DNA of 64,000 nt, from contig NZ_JAUTBF010000001.1 in assembly GCF_030818955.1 (NCBI RefSeq), forward strand, positions 1,984,001 to 2,048,000. Direction: 5' to 3'. This document shows, piece by piece, positions 51,800-61,500 of the stretch; within the stretch, counting starts at the first letter, position 1, and each line of letters starts with the position of its first letter. The position numbers were made by a program, and so were the translations under genes. Source of the DNA: Microbacterium trichothecenolyticum (GTDB taxonomy: Bacteria > Actinomycetota > Actinomycetes > Actinomycetales > Microbacteriaceae). The notes beneath the pieces were generated by a model. That model did no database searches, was not told the DNA's origin, and saw only the letters and a list, made by a program, of their open reading frames with translations.

Positions 51800-52329
51800 C
51801 CGGAGTGCACGTGCGTGCCGCGGTATCGGACGACGGGGGCGATATCGCGCGCGTGCACGCGCAGAGCTGGAACGAGGCGCACCGCGGCCACGTGCCCGAT
51901 GCGCTCAGCGATCTGGTCGATGTCGAGCTGTCGGCGAATCGGTGGCGTGCCCGCCTGTCGGGCGAGGCGCTCGACGACGGGCAGCCGTTGGGGCCGGCGT
52001 GGGTGGCCGTCGTCGAGGAGCGCATCGTCGGCTTCGCCTCGGCCGGTCCGAGCCGCGACGACGACGTCGCGGACGGGGCGCGCGAGCTGTACGCCCTGTA
52101 CGTCCTCGCGGAGCACTATGGAACCGGGGCGGGCGCCGCGCTGCTCGACGCGGCGCTGGGCGGGGGCGGTGGCACCGCCTGGGTGCTGCGCGACAACCCT
52201 CGCGCGCACGCCTTCTACGCCAAACACGGGTTCTCACCCGACGGCTCGACGCGGCGCGACGACCGCTTCGGCGAGCCGGTGCACGAGGTACGCCTGGTCC
52301 GCGGTGGCGACGCCGCCGCACGGCCGTGA
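51796..52329 (+). CDS. GNAT family N-acetyltransferase
   Basis: This 177-residue acetyl-CoA-dependent transferase has the GNAT core: IARVHAQSWNEAHRGHVPD near the start, strand 4 ELYALYVLAEHYGTGAGAALLDA with the (Q/R)-x-x-G-x-G/A type loop (HYGTGAG), and LRDNPRAHAFYAKHGF as the C-terminal motif. The substrate is unknown. ATG 51796 overlaps the previous stop by 4 bases. Confidence 0.88.
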   Translation: MTGVHVRAAVSDDGGDIARVHAQSWNEAHRGHVPDALSDLVDVELSANRWRARLSGEALDDGQPLGPAWVAVVEERIVGFASAGPSRDDDVADGARELYALYVLAEHYGTGAGAALLDAALGGGGGTAWVLRDNPRAHAFYAKHGFSPDGSTRRDDRFGEPVHEVRLVRGGDAAARP

Positions 52330-52391
52330 GGGCACCGCAGCCGACGAGGGTGTTCGCCGCGGCCGGTGCGGGTGAGACGGCCCCCTCGGGC

Positions 52392-53042
52392 TCAGACCAG
52401 GCCGTGCCGGTGGGCGAAGACGACGAGCTGCACGCGGTCCCGCAGCGCGAGCTTGGTCAGCACTCGGCTGATGTGCGTCTTCACCGTCGCCTCGGACAGG
52501 AACTCCTTCTCGGCGATCTCGGCGTTGCTCAACCCGGTGGCGGCGAGCGCGAAGATCTCCCGCTCGCGGTCGGTCAGCGAGCGGTAGCTGTCGGGGACCG
52601 GCTCGACCCCGCCTCCGTCGGCGATGTGGGCGAACAGCTCGCGCGTCGCTTCGGCGGCGATGACGGCGGAGCCCGCGTGCACGGTGCGCACCGCCGAGAG
52701 CAGGAACTCGGGTTCGGAGTCCTTCAGGAGGAAGCCGCTCGCGCCCCGCTGGATGGCCCGCGCCGCCGCCTCGTCGAGGTCGAACGTGGTGAGCACCACC
52801 ACGCGCGGCGCGTCGGGCTCGCGGAGGATCTCAGCCGTCGCCGTCAGGCCGTCCATCACGGGCATGCGCACGTCCATGAGCACGAGGTCGGGCCGCGTCG
52901 CGCGAACCACCTCGATACCCTCACGCCCGTCGGAGGCCTCGCCCACCACCACCAGGTCGGGCTGCGAGTCGATCACCATGCGGATACCCGCGCGGAACAG
53001 GGCTTGATCGTCGACGAGGACGATGCGGACGGGGGTGCTCAC
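52392..53042 (-). CDS. NarL/LuxR-type response regulator
   Basis: This 216-residue regulator has a receiver domain with Asp57 as the phospho-acceptor (LVLMDVRMP), DD at 11-12 and Lys107, followed by a LuxR-type helix-turn-helix (LTDREREIFALAATGLSNAEIAEKEFLSEATVKTHI). It is encoded 79 bases after its partner kinase and probably controls a few target promoters, often an adjacent transporter. No such transporter lies next to it here. Confidence 0.95.
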   Translation of the reverse strand: MSTPVRIVLVDDQALFRAGIRMVIDSQPDLVVVGEASDGREGIEVVRATRPDLVLMDVRMPVMDGLTATAEILREPDAPRVVVLTTFDLDEAAARAIQRGASGFLLKDSEPEFLLSAVRTVHAGSAVIAAEATRELFAHIADGGGVEPVPDSYRSLTDREREIFALAATGLSNAEIAEKEFLSEATVKTHISRVLTKLALRDRVQLVVFAHRHGLV

Positions 53043-53121
53043 GCTGACGGCTCCTTCCCCAGGTCACGGGGGATCCGGCATCCACTCTGCCCGTCACCAC
53101 GCACCGGGGCGAATCGCGCGC

Positions 53122-54309
53122 TCACGCCGGACGCCCGATCGGCAGGGCCGCCCGCACGACGAACTCCCCGTACTCGGGTTCGGCCGACAGCCGCCCGCCG
53201 ACCAGCTGCGCCCGCTCGCGCATGCCGATCAGACCGTGACCGGCCGTCGCCGCGACGGGGGCGGATGCCGTGGCACGGGCGTTTCGGACCGAGAGCTCGA
53301 CCCGGTCGGGCCACCAGCCCAGGTGTACGCGCACGCGGGGATCGCCCCCGTGCCGCAGGGCGTTCGTCAGCGCCTCCTGCAGGATGCGGTAGACGGCGAG
53401 CTGGATGGCGGCCGGGGGCTCGCCCGGCGGAGTCGGATCGACCTCGACGGCGACGTCGAGACCGGCGGCCCGCATGCGGGCGAAGAGCGTGTCGATGTCG
53501 GCGAGGGTGGGCTGCGGTCCCTCGGCCTGGCTGTGCCGCAGCTGCGTCAGCAGCAGGCGCACGTCGCTCAACGCGGCGCGCGCGGTGGAGGAGATCGTCG
53601 ACAGCGCCGCCGCCGTCGCCTGCGGGTCGGCGGCGGCGACGTATCGCGCGCCATCGGCCTGCGCGATGACCACGGCGAGGGAGTGGGCGACCACGTCGTG
53701 CATGTCGCGCGCGATGCGCACGCGCTGCTGCTCGGCGATGGTCTCGGCCTCGGCCGCCCGCTGCGCGCGGCTGTTGGCCGCCGCCCGGGTGGCGGTGCGC
53801 ACGAGAGCTCCCGACACCCACGCGAGCATGAGCGCGAAGCCCGAGGCCAGCAGCAGTGCGCCCGCGGCGAACCAGTCGCTCGCCGTCAGGGGCTCGGTGA
53901 GTCCCCGGCCGATGAGATACACCGGCACGACGACCGCACCGGCGATGGCCGAGGCGAAGCCCACCCAGAACACGCGGCGGGTGCCGTAGGCGGCCGTGGT
54001 GTACAGCACGGCGAAGATCGCGAGATCGGTGGGCGACGGCTGGCGCCCGAAGGCCATCTGCAGCACCGCACCCACCCACGCCAGGATGAGCGCGATCGCC
54101 GGTTGCAGCCGGCGCATCGCGACGGCGGCGGTCAGGGCGACGGCGACCAGGACCGCCCCCACGCCGTTCGCCGCGCCGACGTCGGCGCCGATGAGGGCAC
54201 CGGACCGGCTGCCGGCAAGCTCGACGGCGACGGCCAGCAGACCGAATACCGCGGCGATGCCGAAGTCGGTGAGGAGTTGGTAGCGCTGGAGCGGGCGGAG
54301 AGGGAGCAT
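53122..54309 (-). CDS. Sensor histidine kinase (HisKA_3 type)
   Basis: This 395-residue membrane sensor has about five helices in residues 12-165, a HisKA_3 dimer and phosphorylation helix with His204 (RIARDMHDVVAHSLAVV), and an ATPase domain with AVYRILQEALTNALRH (N box) and GHGLIGMRERAQ (G box). It pairs with the NarL-type regulator that follows. ATG 54309 is preferred over GTG 54318 because TAGCGT lies 7 bases upstream of it and overlaps the GTG. The ligand is unknown. Confidence 0.93.
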   Translation of the reverse strand: MLPLRPLQRYQLLTDFGIAAVFGLLAVAVELAGSRSGALIGADVGAANGVGAVLVAVALTAAVAMRRLQPAIALILAWVGAVLQMAFGRQPSPTDLAIFAVLYTTAAYGTRRVFWVGFASAIAGAVVVPVYLIGRGLTEPLTASDWFAAGALLLASGFALMLAWVSGALVRTATRAAANSRAQRAAEAETIAEQQRVRIARDMHDVVAHSLAVVIAQADGARYVAAADPQATAAALSTISSTARAALSDVRLLLTQLRHSQAEGPQPTLADIDTLFARMRAAGLDVAVEVDPTPPGEPPAAIQLAVYRILQEALTNALRHGGDPRVRVHLGWWPDRVELSVRNARATASAPVAATAGHGLIGMRERAQLVGGRLSAEPEYGEFVVRAALPIGRPA

Positions 54310-54316
54310 CGCGGCC

Positions 54317-54322
54317 ACGCTA
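54317..54322 (-). promoter_or_regulatory. -10 box TAGCGT of a probable leaderless promoter
   Basis: On the minus strand TAGCGT is followed by GGCCGCG and ATG 54309. It contains the alternative GTG 54318, which argues against that start. Confidence 0.5.
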
Positions 54323-54379
54323 CGCGCCGCGGTGGGGGCTCGGCATCCGCCGGGCGATGTATCTCGCTCGGGAGGGTGA

Positions 54380-54868
54380 CTATCCCGGGAAATCCGCCGG
54401 CTCGATGGGGCGGGCCTCGAAGAAGGTCTGCAGCACCACGGTCGTCCGCGTGTTCACCTGCGCGGCGGCCCGGATGTCGCGGATGAGGGACTCCAGATCG
54501 CGCGGGGTCGGTACGCGCACGAAGAGCATGTACGCCGCTTCTCCCGCGATCGAGTGGCACGCCTCGATGGCCGTAAGGTGCGCGAGCAGCTCGGGGGCGT
54601 TGTCGGGCTGGGCGGGGTCGAGCGGGGTGATCTCGACGAAGGCCGCGAGCGGGCGCCCGAGGGCCTCGGCGTCGAGCACCGGACGATACCCGCGAACGAT
54701 GCCACGGGCCTCGAGGCGGCGCAGGCGCGACTGCACGGCCGAGACCGACAGCCCCACCCGCTCGGACAGGTGCGCCAGCGTGGCGCGCGCGTCGAGCGAG
54801 ATCTCACGGACGATCGCCGCGTCGACGGAGTCCTCCAGGCGCGCGGGGCGAGCGGGGGCCTCTGTCAT
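54380..54868 (-). CDS. Lrp/AsnC family regulator
   Basis: This 162-residue protein has an N-terminal helix-turn-helix (DARATLAHLSERVGLSVSAVQSRLRRLEARGIV) and a C-terminal AsnC ligand domain with AAYMLFVRVPTPRDLESLI. It is divergent from the DUF6421-SDR pair and probably controls it, perhaps in response to an amino acid. ATG 54868 is preceded by TACTGT 7 bases upstream, so the message is probably leaderless. Confidence 0.93.
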   Translation of the reverse strand: MTEAPARPARLEDSVDAAIVREISLDARATLAHLSERVGLSVSAVQSRLRRLEARGIVRGYRPVLDAEALGRPLAAFVEITPLDPAQPDNAPELLAHLTAIEACHSIAGEAAYMLFVRVPTPRDLESLIRDIRAAAQVNTRTTVVLQTFFEARPIEPADFPG

Positions 54869-54875
54869 GGGCTCG

Positions 54876-54881
54876 ACAGTA
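54876..54881 (-). promoter_or_regulatory. -10 box TACTGT of a probable leaderless promoter
   Basis: On the minus strand TACTGT is followed by CGAGCCC and ATG 54868. Confidence 0.5.
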
Positions 54882-54925
54882 TCAGGGCGGCGAGGGACGC
54901 CTCTGGCGTGACCCGTAAGTTTTCC

Positions 54926-54947
54926 ACTACTATGCCGTTCTAGCAGT
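54926..54947. promoter_or_regulatory. AT-rich dyad, candidate Lrp operator
   Basis: ACTACTA (54926-54932) and TAGCAGT (54941-54947) are inverted arms with one mismatch and an 8-base centre, inside an AT-rich patch between the Lrp gene and DUF6421. It lies 30-51 bases before the DUF6421 start and is a plausible activator or repressor site. Confidence 0.4.
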
Positions 54948-54976
54948 AATATTTACAGTTCCGATCGGAGGATGCC

Positions 54977-56374
54977 ATGACAATCGCGACGCCCGCCCGT
55001 TCCGCGCCCGATTCGCTCGGTGACGTCACCGTCGACACGATCGAGCATTCCCCCGCGTGGACGCAGCTGAAGAGCGCGGCCACCGCCCTGCAGGACCTGC
55101 AGGCCGGCGACGGATCCATCGCCGACACGGCCGCCGCGAGCCCCCTCCTCGACGATGTCGTCGAGGCGATCGAGACGCTCGCCCCCCTCTTCCCCCACGA
55201 CGCGGCCTACCTGCGCGCGTCGATCGCCGACTTCCGGCGCTGGCGCGAGCAGGGGCTCGGTGTGCCCGACTTCCTCGACTCACTCGTGGCGTTCCAACCG
55301 CAGGAGCACCGCGTGGACGGCATCCGTCACCTGGTCGTGTTCCCCATGTACACCCAGAACGGCTCACCCGACCGGCACGTCGAAGCGCTGCTCGTCGAAG
55401 CGATCTGGCCCGAGTTCATCGCACGACTCGAGACCGAGTACACCAACCGCCTCTTCGTCTCGCTGCGCCTGATCGACTTCACCCCCGGTTACGACACGAA
55501 CTCCGCCGTGCTGTTCCCCGAGACCGTCGCGATGCGCGAGATCCCGACGTTCACGTGGGGCGCGATCTTCCAGGACCGCGAGGCCGCCCGCTACCGCCGC
55601 GTCACCCGCGCCGCCGCCGACATCACCAAGCTCGAGATGCCGGCCACCGCCGCCCGTCTGCTCGATGACCAGGAGCTCGCCGAGCAGACCTTCGTCATGT
55701 GGGACCTGATCCACGACCGCACCCACATGCGCGGCGATCTGCCCTTCGATCCGTTCATGATCAAGCAGCGGATGCCGTTCTTCCTCTACTCGCTGGAGGA
55801 GCTGCGGTGCGACCTCACCGCGTTTCGAGAGTGCGTTTCGCTGCAGACCCGCCTGTCGGCCCGCGACGATCTGGATGCCGCGGAGCACGCGATGCGCGAA
55901 CACGCCGAGCTCGTGCAGTACGCCGTGATCTTCGACCGCATCTTCCGCTTCGCCATCACGGGCTCGCGCGTGCGCAACTACGACGGACTCGGCGGTCAGC
56001 TGCTGTTCGCCTGGCTGCACCAGCGCCGCGTGCTGCACTGGACCGACACCTCCCTCGCGTTCGACTGGGACGAGGTTCCCGCCGCGGTCGTCGCCCTCGC
56101 CGACGCGATCGACGAGCTCTATTGGCGCTCGATCGACCGCCCGAAGACCGCCCATTGGCTCGCCGCCTACGACCTCGTACGGTCCGTCGTGACTCCGCAC
56201 CCCGCCTCCGCGTGGGCGCGAGGCCTGTCGGACGAGGTGCTCGCCGGACTGCCGAAGGGGTACACCGACGCCGTGCTCGACGACGAGTTCCCCCTGTCGA
56301 TGTTCTTCGAGGCGCTCGAGAAGAAGATGCGCCCGGTGATCGCGTCGACCGCGGGTATCCGCGGGGCCGACTGA
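54977..56374 (+). CDS. DUF6421 family protein, possible metalloenzyme
   Basis: This 465-residue soluble protein matches the actinobacterial DUF6421 family. No function is established to my knowledge. Its middle contains HDRTH at 246-250, then 24 residues later EELRCDL (274-280). An H-x3-H pair with a downstream acidic and Arg motif resembles a zinc metallohydrolase site, although the usual Glu after the first His is Asp. ATG 54977 has GGAGG just upstream. It is followed 25 bases later by an SDR gene and is divergent from an Lrp regulator, so amino-acid-linked metabolism is a possibility. Confidence 0.75.
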   Translation: MTIATPARSAPDSLGDVTVDTIEHSPAWTQLKSAATALQDLQAGDGSIADTAAASPLLDDVVEAIETLAPLFPHDAAYLRASIADFRRWREQGLGVPDFLDSLVAFQPQEHRVDGIRHLVVFPMYTQNGSPDRHVEALLVEAIWPEFIARLETEYTNRLFVSLRLIDFTPGYDTNSAVLFPETVAMREIPTFTWGAIFQDREAARYRRVTRAAADITKLEMPATAARLLDDQELAEQTFVMWDLIHDRTHMRGDLPFDPFMIKQRMPFFLYSLEELRCDLTAFRECVSLQTRLSARDDLDAAEHAMREHAELVQYAVIFDRIFRFAITGSRVRNYDGLGGQLLFAWLHQRRVLHWTDTSLAFDWDEVPAAVVALADAIDELYWRSIDRPKTAHWLAAYDLVRSVVTPHPASAWARGLSDEVLAGLPKGYTDAVLDDEFPLSMFFEALEKKMRPVIASTAGIRGAD

Positions 56375-56399
56375 GCGCGAGACGGCATCGGGCGACGCG

Positions 56400-57086
56400 A
56401 TGACCGTCGACGACGGCGTCCGGGGGCGGCGCGTGCTGTTGGCCGGTGGCACGAGCACCGCCGGACGAACCTGCGCGCGCGCCCTCGTGGATGCGGGAGC
56501 ACGGGTGATCGTCGTCGGCACCGACGCCGCACGGTTGTCGGCGATCGCCGCGGAGGTCCCGGGCGTCGCGACCGAGCGGTGCGATCTGACCGACGCCGAC
56601 GCCGTCGACGCGCTCCACGGCCGCGTGCTCGCCGCGCACGGCCGTGTCGACGGCATCCTGCACCTCGTCGGCGGATGGCGCGGCGGTGGCGGGCTCGCCG
56701 GGCAGGGCGACGACGACTTCGCTTTTCTGCTGCGCTCGCTCACCGCTCTGCGACACGTCAGCCGGACCTTCGACGCCGACCTGCGGGCCTCCGACGCCGG
56801 ACGCCTCGCGATCGTGTCATCGACCGCGGTCGACCGACCCCTCGCGGGTGGGGCGAACTACGCTGCCGTGAAAGCCGCGTCGGAGACCTGGGTGCGCGCC
56901 GTCGCCCAGGGATACGCGAAACACGCGCGAGACGCTGGGCGCGAGCCGACAGCGGCCGCAGTCGTCTTTCGCGTGAAGAGCCTCGAGGGTCTCGAGCGAG
57001 CCCTCGCCACATCGTTCGTCGCTCTCTGGGACGACGAGGCGGTCGCCTGGAACGATACGGTCATCGGCATCGATCAGCCGGTCTGA
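56400..57086 (+). CDS. Short-chain dehydrogenase/reductase family protein
   Basis: This 228-residue SDR has the cofactor loop GGTSTAG (16-22), which differs from the usual TG-x3-G-x-G but fits divergent SDRs, CDLTDADAV for the adenine ring, and the catalytic set Ser140/Ser141, Tyr154 and Lys158 (YAAVK). It probably reduces or oxidises a small carbonyl or alcohol. It starts 25 bases after the DUF6421 stop, so the two form a unit. Confidence 0.88.
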   Translation: MTVDDGVRGRRVLLAGGTSTAGRTCARALVDAGARVIVVGTDAARLSAIAAEVPGVATERCDLTDADAVDALHGRVLAAHGRVDGILHLVGGWRGGGGLAGQGDDDFAFLLRSLTALRHVSRTFDADLRASDAGRLAIVSSTAVDRPLAGGANYAAVKAASETWVRAVAQGYAKHARDAGREPTAAAVVFRVKSLEGLERALATSFVALWDDEAVAWNDTVIGIDQPV

Positions 57087-57115
57087 ACGCGCCGGGCCCG
57101 ACAAGGGCGCGCGTC

Positions 57116-58516
57116 TCACTCGACGTCGGCGGTGCGAGCGGCATCGCCGACGTCGTCGGTGACCTCGGCGGTGCCGTACTGCCGCGAGAGGATGCGATAC
57201 GAGCGGGTGAGGAACGCGAGCGAGGCGGCCACCACCATGAACAGGCCGGCGAAGAAGAAGACGAGCGCGATGCCGCGTGATTCCCCGTCGCCGAGCAGCG
57301 CGCCCCACGTCGCCCGGCCGTCGGCGCCCTCCATGTACGGAATGATCGCGAAGTCGGCGAGCGGGGCGATGAGGAACGACGTGATCGGAGCCGCCGCCGA
57401 CTCGAACGCGGCGGCGAAGCCGAACACCCGCCCCTGCGTGGCGTAGGGCACGACCTTCTGGATGACGGTCTGCTCGGCCGCCTCGACCGGCGGGATGAGC
57501 GCCATGTAGATCCAGATGCCCACCACGTACAGCCACCACCAGTCGCGCAGGGTGAAGACCGCCCCGAGCGCTCCCATCGCGATGACGAGCCAGAGCATCG
57601 TGCGGATCGGGTTCTTCCCGAGACCGAACTTCGCCACGAGACCGCCTCCGATGATGAAGCCGGTCGCGGTGACGCCGAGGACGACGCCCCACACCTTCAC
57701 GTCGAACATCTCGAGGCCGTAGGGGTCCATCAGGGCCATGTAGACGCCGCCGATGAGGTTGTTGAACGTCGAGAACACGATGAGGGCGAACAGACCGGGA
57801 GCAGCGCGGACGGCGCGCATCGCCCCCCGCAGGTCGACCAGGGGTGCGGGCTCGGCGTCGGCAGCCGGACGCTCTTCGGGGATGCGGATGGTCGACAGGT
57901 GCACCAAGGCCGCGAGGGTGAGTGCGATGGCGATCGCGAGCGTCCATCCCATGCCGAGGAAGCCGACCGACAGACCGCTGAAGACACTCGTCACGACGAA
58001 GGCGAGGCCCTGTACGGTTCCCACCAGTCCGTTCGCGTTCGCGTGCCGCTCAGCAGGAACCAGCAGCGTGACGGTGGTCGAGAGCGCGATGTTGCGCATG
58101 TTCTCGACGACCGCGCCCGCCAGGATGACACCCCCGAAGAGCCAGAACCACGGTGCGCCCAGATCGAGGAGGGCGGCTTCGGGCAAGGCCAGCCACAATC
58201 CGCCCGCGACCAGGAACGCCGCCAGGGTGACGAGGCCGGAGAAGAGCATGACCCGGTGCTTGCGATGGCGGTCGACGATCGAGCCGAAAACCATCGCGAA
58301 CACCGCAAGGAGCAGCATGTACGCGCCGCCCACGATGCCCGTCGCCAGCACGGAACGCGTCTCGAGATACACCCAGAACGTCAGGGCGAACCAGAGAAAG
58401 CTCGTGGTGACGTTGGCCACGGCCGTGTTCACCAGCACCGCGAGGAACGTTCGACGACCGGAAGGCGCCGCGAGCGACGACCGGAGGGAGGCGGGTGGAG
58501 ACTGCGGATCGGACAT
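57116..58516 (-). CDS. MFS exporter
   Basis: This 466-residue protein has about 12 membrane helices. The loop between helices 2 and 3 carries GSIVDRHRKHRVM, the MFS G-x3-D-R-x-G-R-R motif, and a related cytoplasmic loop follows helix 8 (GGGLVAKFGLGKNPIR). It resembles the MefA-like group of drug or small-molecule exporters. The ATG at 58516 has TAGCGT 7 bases upstream, suggesting a leaderless message. It is convergent with the SDR gene. The substrate is unknown. Confidence 0.88.
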   Translation of the reverse strand: MSDPQSPPASLRSSLAAPSGRRTFLAVLVNTAVANVTTSFLWFALTFWVYLETRSVLATGIVGGAYMLLLAVFAMVFGSIVDRHRKHRVMLFSGLVTLAAFLVAGGLWLALPEAALLDLGAPWFWLFGGVILAGAVVENMRNIALSTTVTLLVPAERHANANGLVGTVQGLAFVVTSVFSGLSVGFLGMGWTLAIAIALTLAALVHLSTIRIPEERPAADAEPAPLVDLRGAMRAVRAAPGLFALIVFSTFNNLIGGVYMALMDPYGLEMFDVKVWGVVLGVTATGFIIGGGLVAKFGLGKNPIRTMLWLVIAMGALGAVFTLRDWWWLYVVGIWIYMALIPPVEAAEQTVIQKVVPYATQGRVFGFAAAFESAAAPITSFLIAPLADFAIIPYMEGADGRATWGALLGDGESRGIALVFFFAGLFMVVAASLAFLTRSYRILSRQYGTAEVTDDVGDAARTADVE

Positions 58517-58523
58517 GCGCGTC

Positions 58524-58529
58524 ACGCTA
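58524..58529 (-). promoter_or_regulatory. -10 box TAGCGT of a probable leaderless promoter
   Basis: On the minus strand TAGCGT is followed by GACGCGC and ATG 58516. Confidence 0.5.
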
Positions 58530-58598
58530 GACCCCACCTCCGACATCGACCAGACCCGCGCGAGAAGCCCCCGCCGCGCGAGGCGAGACACCCCGAGA

Positions 58599-61500
58599 TC
58601 AGTCGAGCAGGCTGCGAATGTCGTCGGCGGTCAGACGCGGGCCGCCGGCGAACGCGGCGCCGCTCTCGTCGGCGCCGCCGTCGAGCACGCGGGAGAACAG
58701 CTCGGCCTTCGCCTCGCGCAGCGCGACCACCTTCTGCTCCACGGTGTCCACCGCCACGAGCCGGTAGACGACGACGGGTCGCGTCTGCCCGATACGGTGC
58801 GCACGGTCGATCGCCTGGTCTTCGACCGCCGGGTTCCACCACGGATCGAGCAGGACGACATAGTCGGCTTCGACGAGGTTCAGCCCCACGCCGCCGGCCT
58901 TGAGCGACACGAAGAACACCGGGTCGTCGCCCGTGCGGAACCGGTCGATCTCGATCTGACGGTTGGTCGTGGTGCCATCGAGGTACCCGGAGGCGAGCCC
59001 GGCGTCGGTGCACCGCTGGCGTGCCGCGCGCAGGAACCGCGTGAACTGACTGAGCACGAGCACGCGGTGCCCCTCGGCGGCGGCCTCGACGAGGAGTTCC
59101 TCGAGCGCGTCGAGCTTCGCCGACGGCGCTTCTGCTTCGTCGACCAGGGCCGGATCGAGCGCCAACTGCCGCAGCATGGTCAACGAACGGAAGATCGCGA
59201 AGCTGTTCCCTTCGGCGTCGTCGAGCAGCCCGAGCAATCGCTGCCGCTCCCGGTGGAACCGACGTTCGTAGAGCGCGCGATGAGCAGGGTGCAGCGCGAC
59301 CTCGACGACCGTCTCCTGCTTGGGCGGGAGCTCCGCCGCCACGAGGTCTTTCGTGCGGCGCAGGAGGAACGGGCGGATCCTGCGGCGAAGCAGGTCGAGA
59401 CGCGACGCGTCGGCGCGCTTCTCGATCGGCGTGCGGTAGAGCTCGGTGAACGATTCGCGGGTTCCCAGGAGCCCGGGCGCCACGAGGGAGACGAGCGCCC
59501 ACAGCTCGAGGAGGTTGTTCTCCATCGGCGTCCCCGTGATGACGAGGGTGAAGGGCACCGACAGTGCACGGGCGGCCCGATAGCCGCGCGACGCGGGGTT
59601 TTTGATCTGCTGCGCCTCATCGAGCACGAGCCCGGACCATTCGGTGTGGGCGTAGTGCTCCTGCTCGAGACGGAAGAGCGCGTAGCTGGTGACCACGACG
59701 TGCGCACCGGCGGTCGCCTCGGCGATGCTCGTCGCACGACGCGCTCGCGTGGCCGAGATCACACGCACGTCGAGACCGGGGGCGAAAGCGGCGCACTCGC
59801 GGGCCCAGTTGCCGACCACGCTGGTGGGGGCGACGATGAGGAAGGGCGCCATGCCGGCGTCTTCTTCGCGAGCGGCCTGAATCATGGCGATCGTCTGCAC
59901 CGTCTTGCCCAGGCCCATGTCGTCGGCGAGGATGCCCCCCAGTCGCTGCGCACGCAGGAAGTGCAGCCAATCGAGTCCTTTGCGCTGATAGTCGCGGAGA
60001 GTGGCGCGCAGCCCGGCCGGCGGGACGACCGGAGTCACGGCGGCCTCGTCGGTCAGTCCGCGCACGCGCAGCCACCACTCGGCCTCGTTCGCGGCCAACA
60101 CGCCGAGCTCGGCCAGATCATCCCAGAGGCCGACGTTGTAGCGGTTGAGCCGCAGTTCGTTGATCGGACGATCGGCCAGCGCCCGCGCCTCGTCGATGAC
60201 ACGGCGCAACCGGTCGAACTCCGGGTCGTCGAGACGCACGTAGGTCCCGTCTCCGAGGAACAGCACCCGGTCTCCCCGGGTGAGGGCGGTGTACAGATCG
60301 GCGAAGTCGACCTCGACCTCGCCCACGCGCACCCGCGTGTGGAGGTCGAACCAGTCACTGCCGTCGTCGTCGCCCGTGCTGACCTCGACGACCGCTCGCT
60401 CCGGCGACGCCCGGTAGGCCGGAGCGTCGCCGGTGACCTGCACGCGGATGTGCTCCAGCGCGCGCAATCGTGGCAGGGTCTCGGCAGTGAAGATCGCCGC
60501 CTCGGCGGGCGTCAGCGCCCGCGGCGGGGTGGCGCCCGCGGCGAGAGGAGGGGGCAGGTCCACGCCCGCCTCGGCGCAGACGCGGGCGGCCTCCGCGACG
60601 ATCGCGCGCTCGTGCTCACCGTCGCGGCGGCCCCGCGTCGACGAACGATCCCACCGCGTCGCCACGGTCGTCGTCGCATCGCGGTGCTCGACGAGCAGCT
60701 CGAGAACGCAGACGGGCGCCGCGGGAAGAGCGACGCTGCCGCGGGGCGACACCACCGGCGCCTCGAGTTGGAGGCGGGGGACGTACTCGCGAAGAAAGGT
60801 GTCGGAACCGCCGCCGTCGATGGTGAGGGCGCTGGTGCGCGCGAGCAGCCCGCGCACTGCTCCCGTCACCGGCACCGCCAACCTCGCCAGGGTGATGCAC
60901 TCGTCGTCGCCGTCGCGATCGGCGACGTAGGCGACGGCCACGGCGGGGTCTCCGACGACCCAAGACGACAGGGCGGCGACGTCGGGGGCGACGCCCTCGA
61001 CGACCCCGCGCACGTGCAACGCCTCGCCGCGGCGATCCACGGCGACCGCCGCCGGTAACGGCTCATCGAGGATGCGCACAGGGTGGTGGGCGCCCGCGGC
61101 CGAGACGAGTGGCACCCCGGCGGCGACGAGGGTGTCGAGCTGCAACCAGAGGGCGTGCGACGGCACGGCGGCCAGCGGCATCCACTCGTCGGACAGATAC
61201 GCGCCGGGTCCGGAGCGGCCGATGCGCCCGAGACTGTCGAGTGCGGCTCGCGCACGGGGATCGGCGGGGATCGCCGCCACCGCCGGCCATCCGGCGCGCC
61301 CTTTGATCCACGTACCGCGGGTTCCGCGCATGCCGGGACGCGCGGTGAGCGTCAGCGCGGTGCTGCGGCCGTGACCGCCGCCCCGACGGATCGCGAGGAA
61401 GAGGCAGAGATCGACGGGGGGCTCGTCGTCCAGCGCCGGGGCGATCGCCAACAGCTCGTCGAGGGAGCGCTGCCACTGCGGGCGGGGCGGGCGCCCCGAC

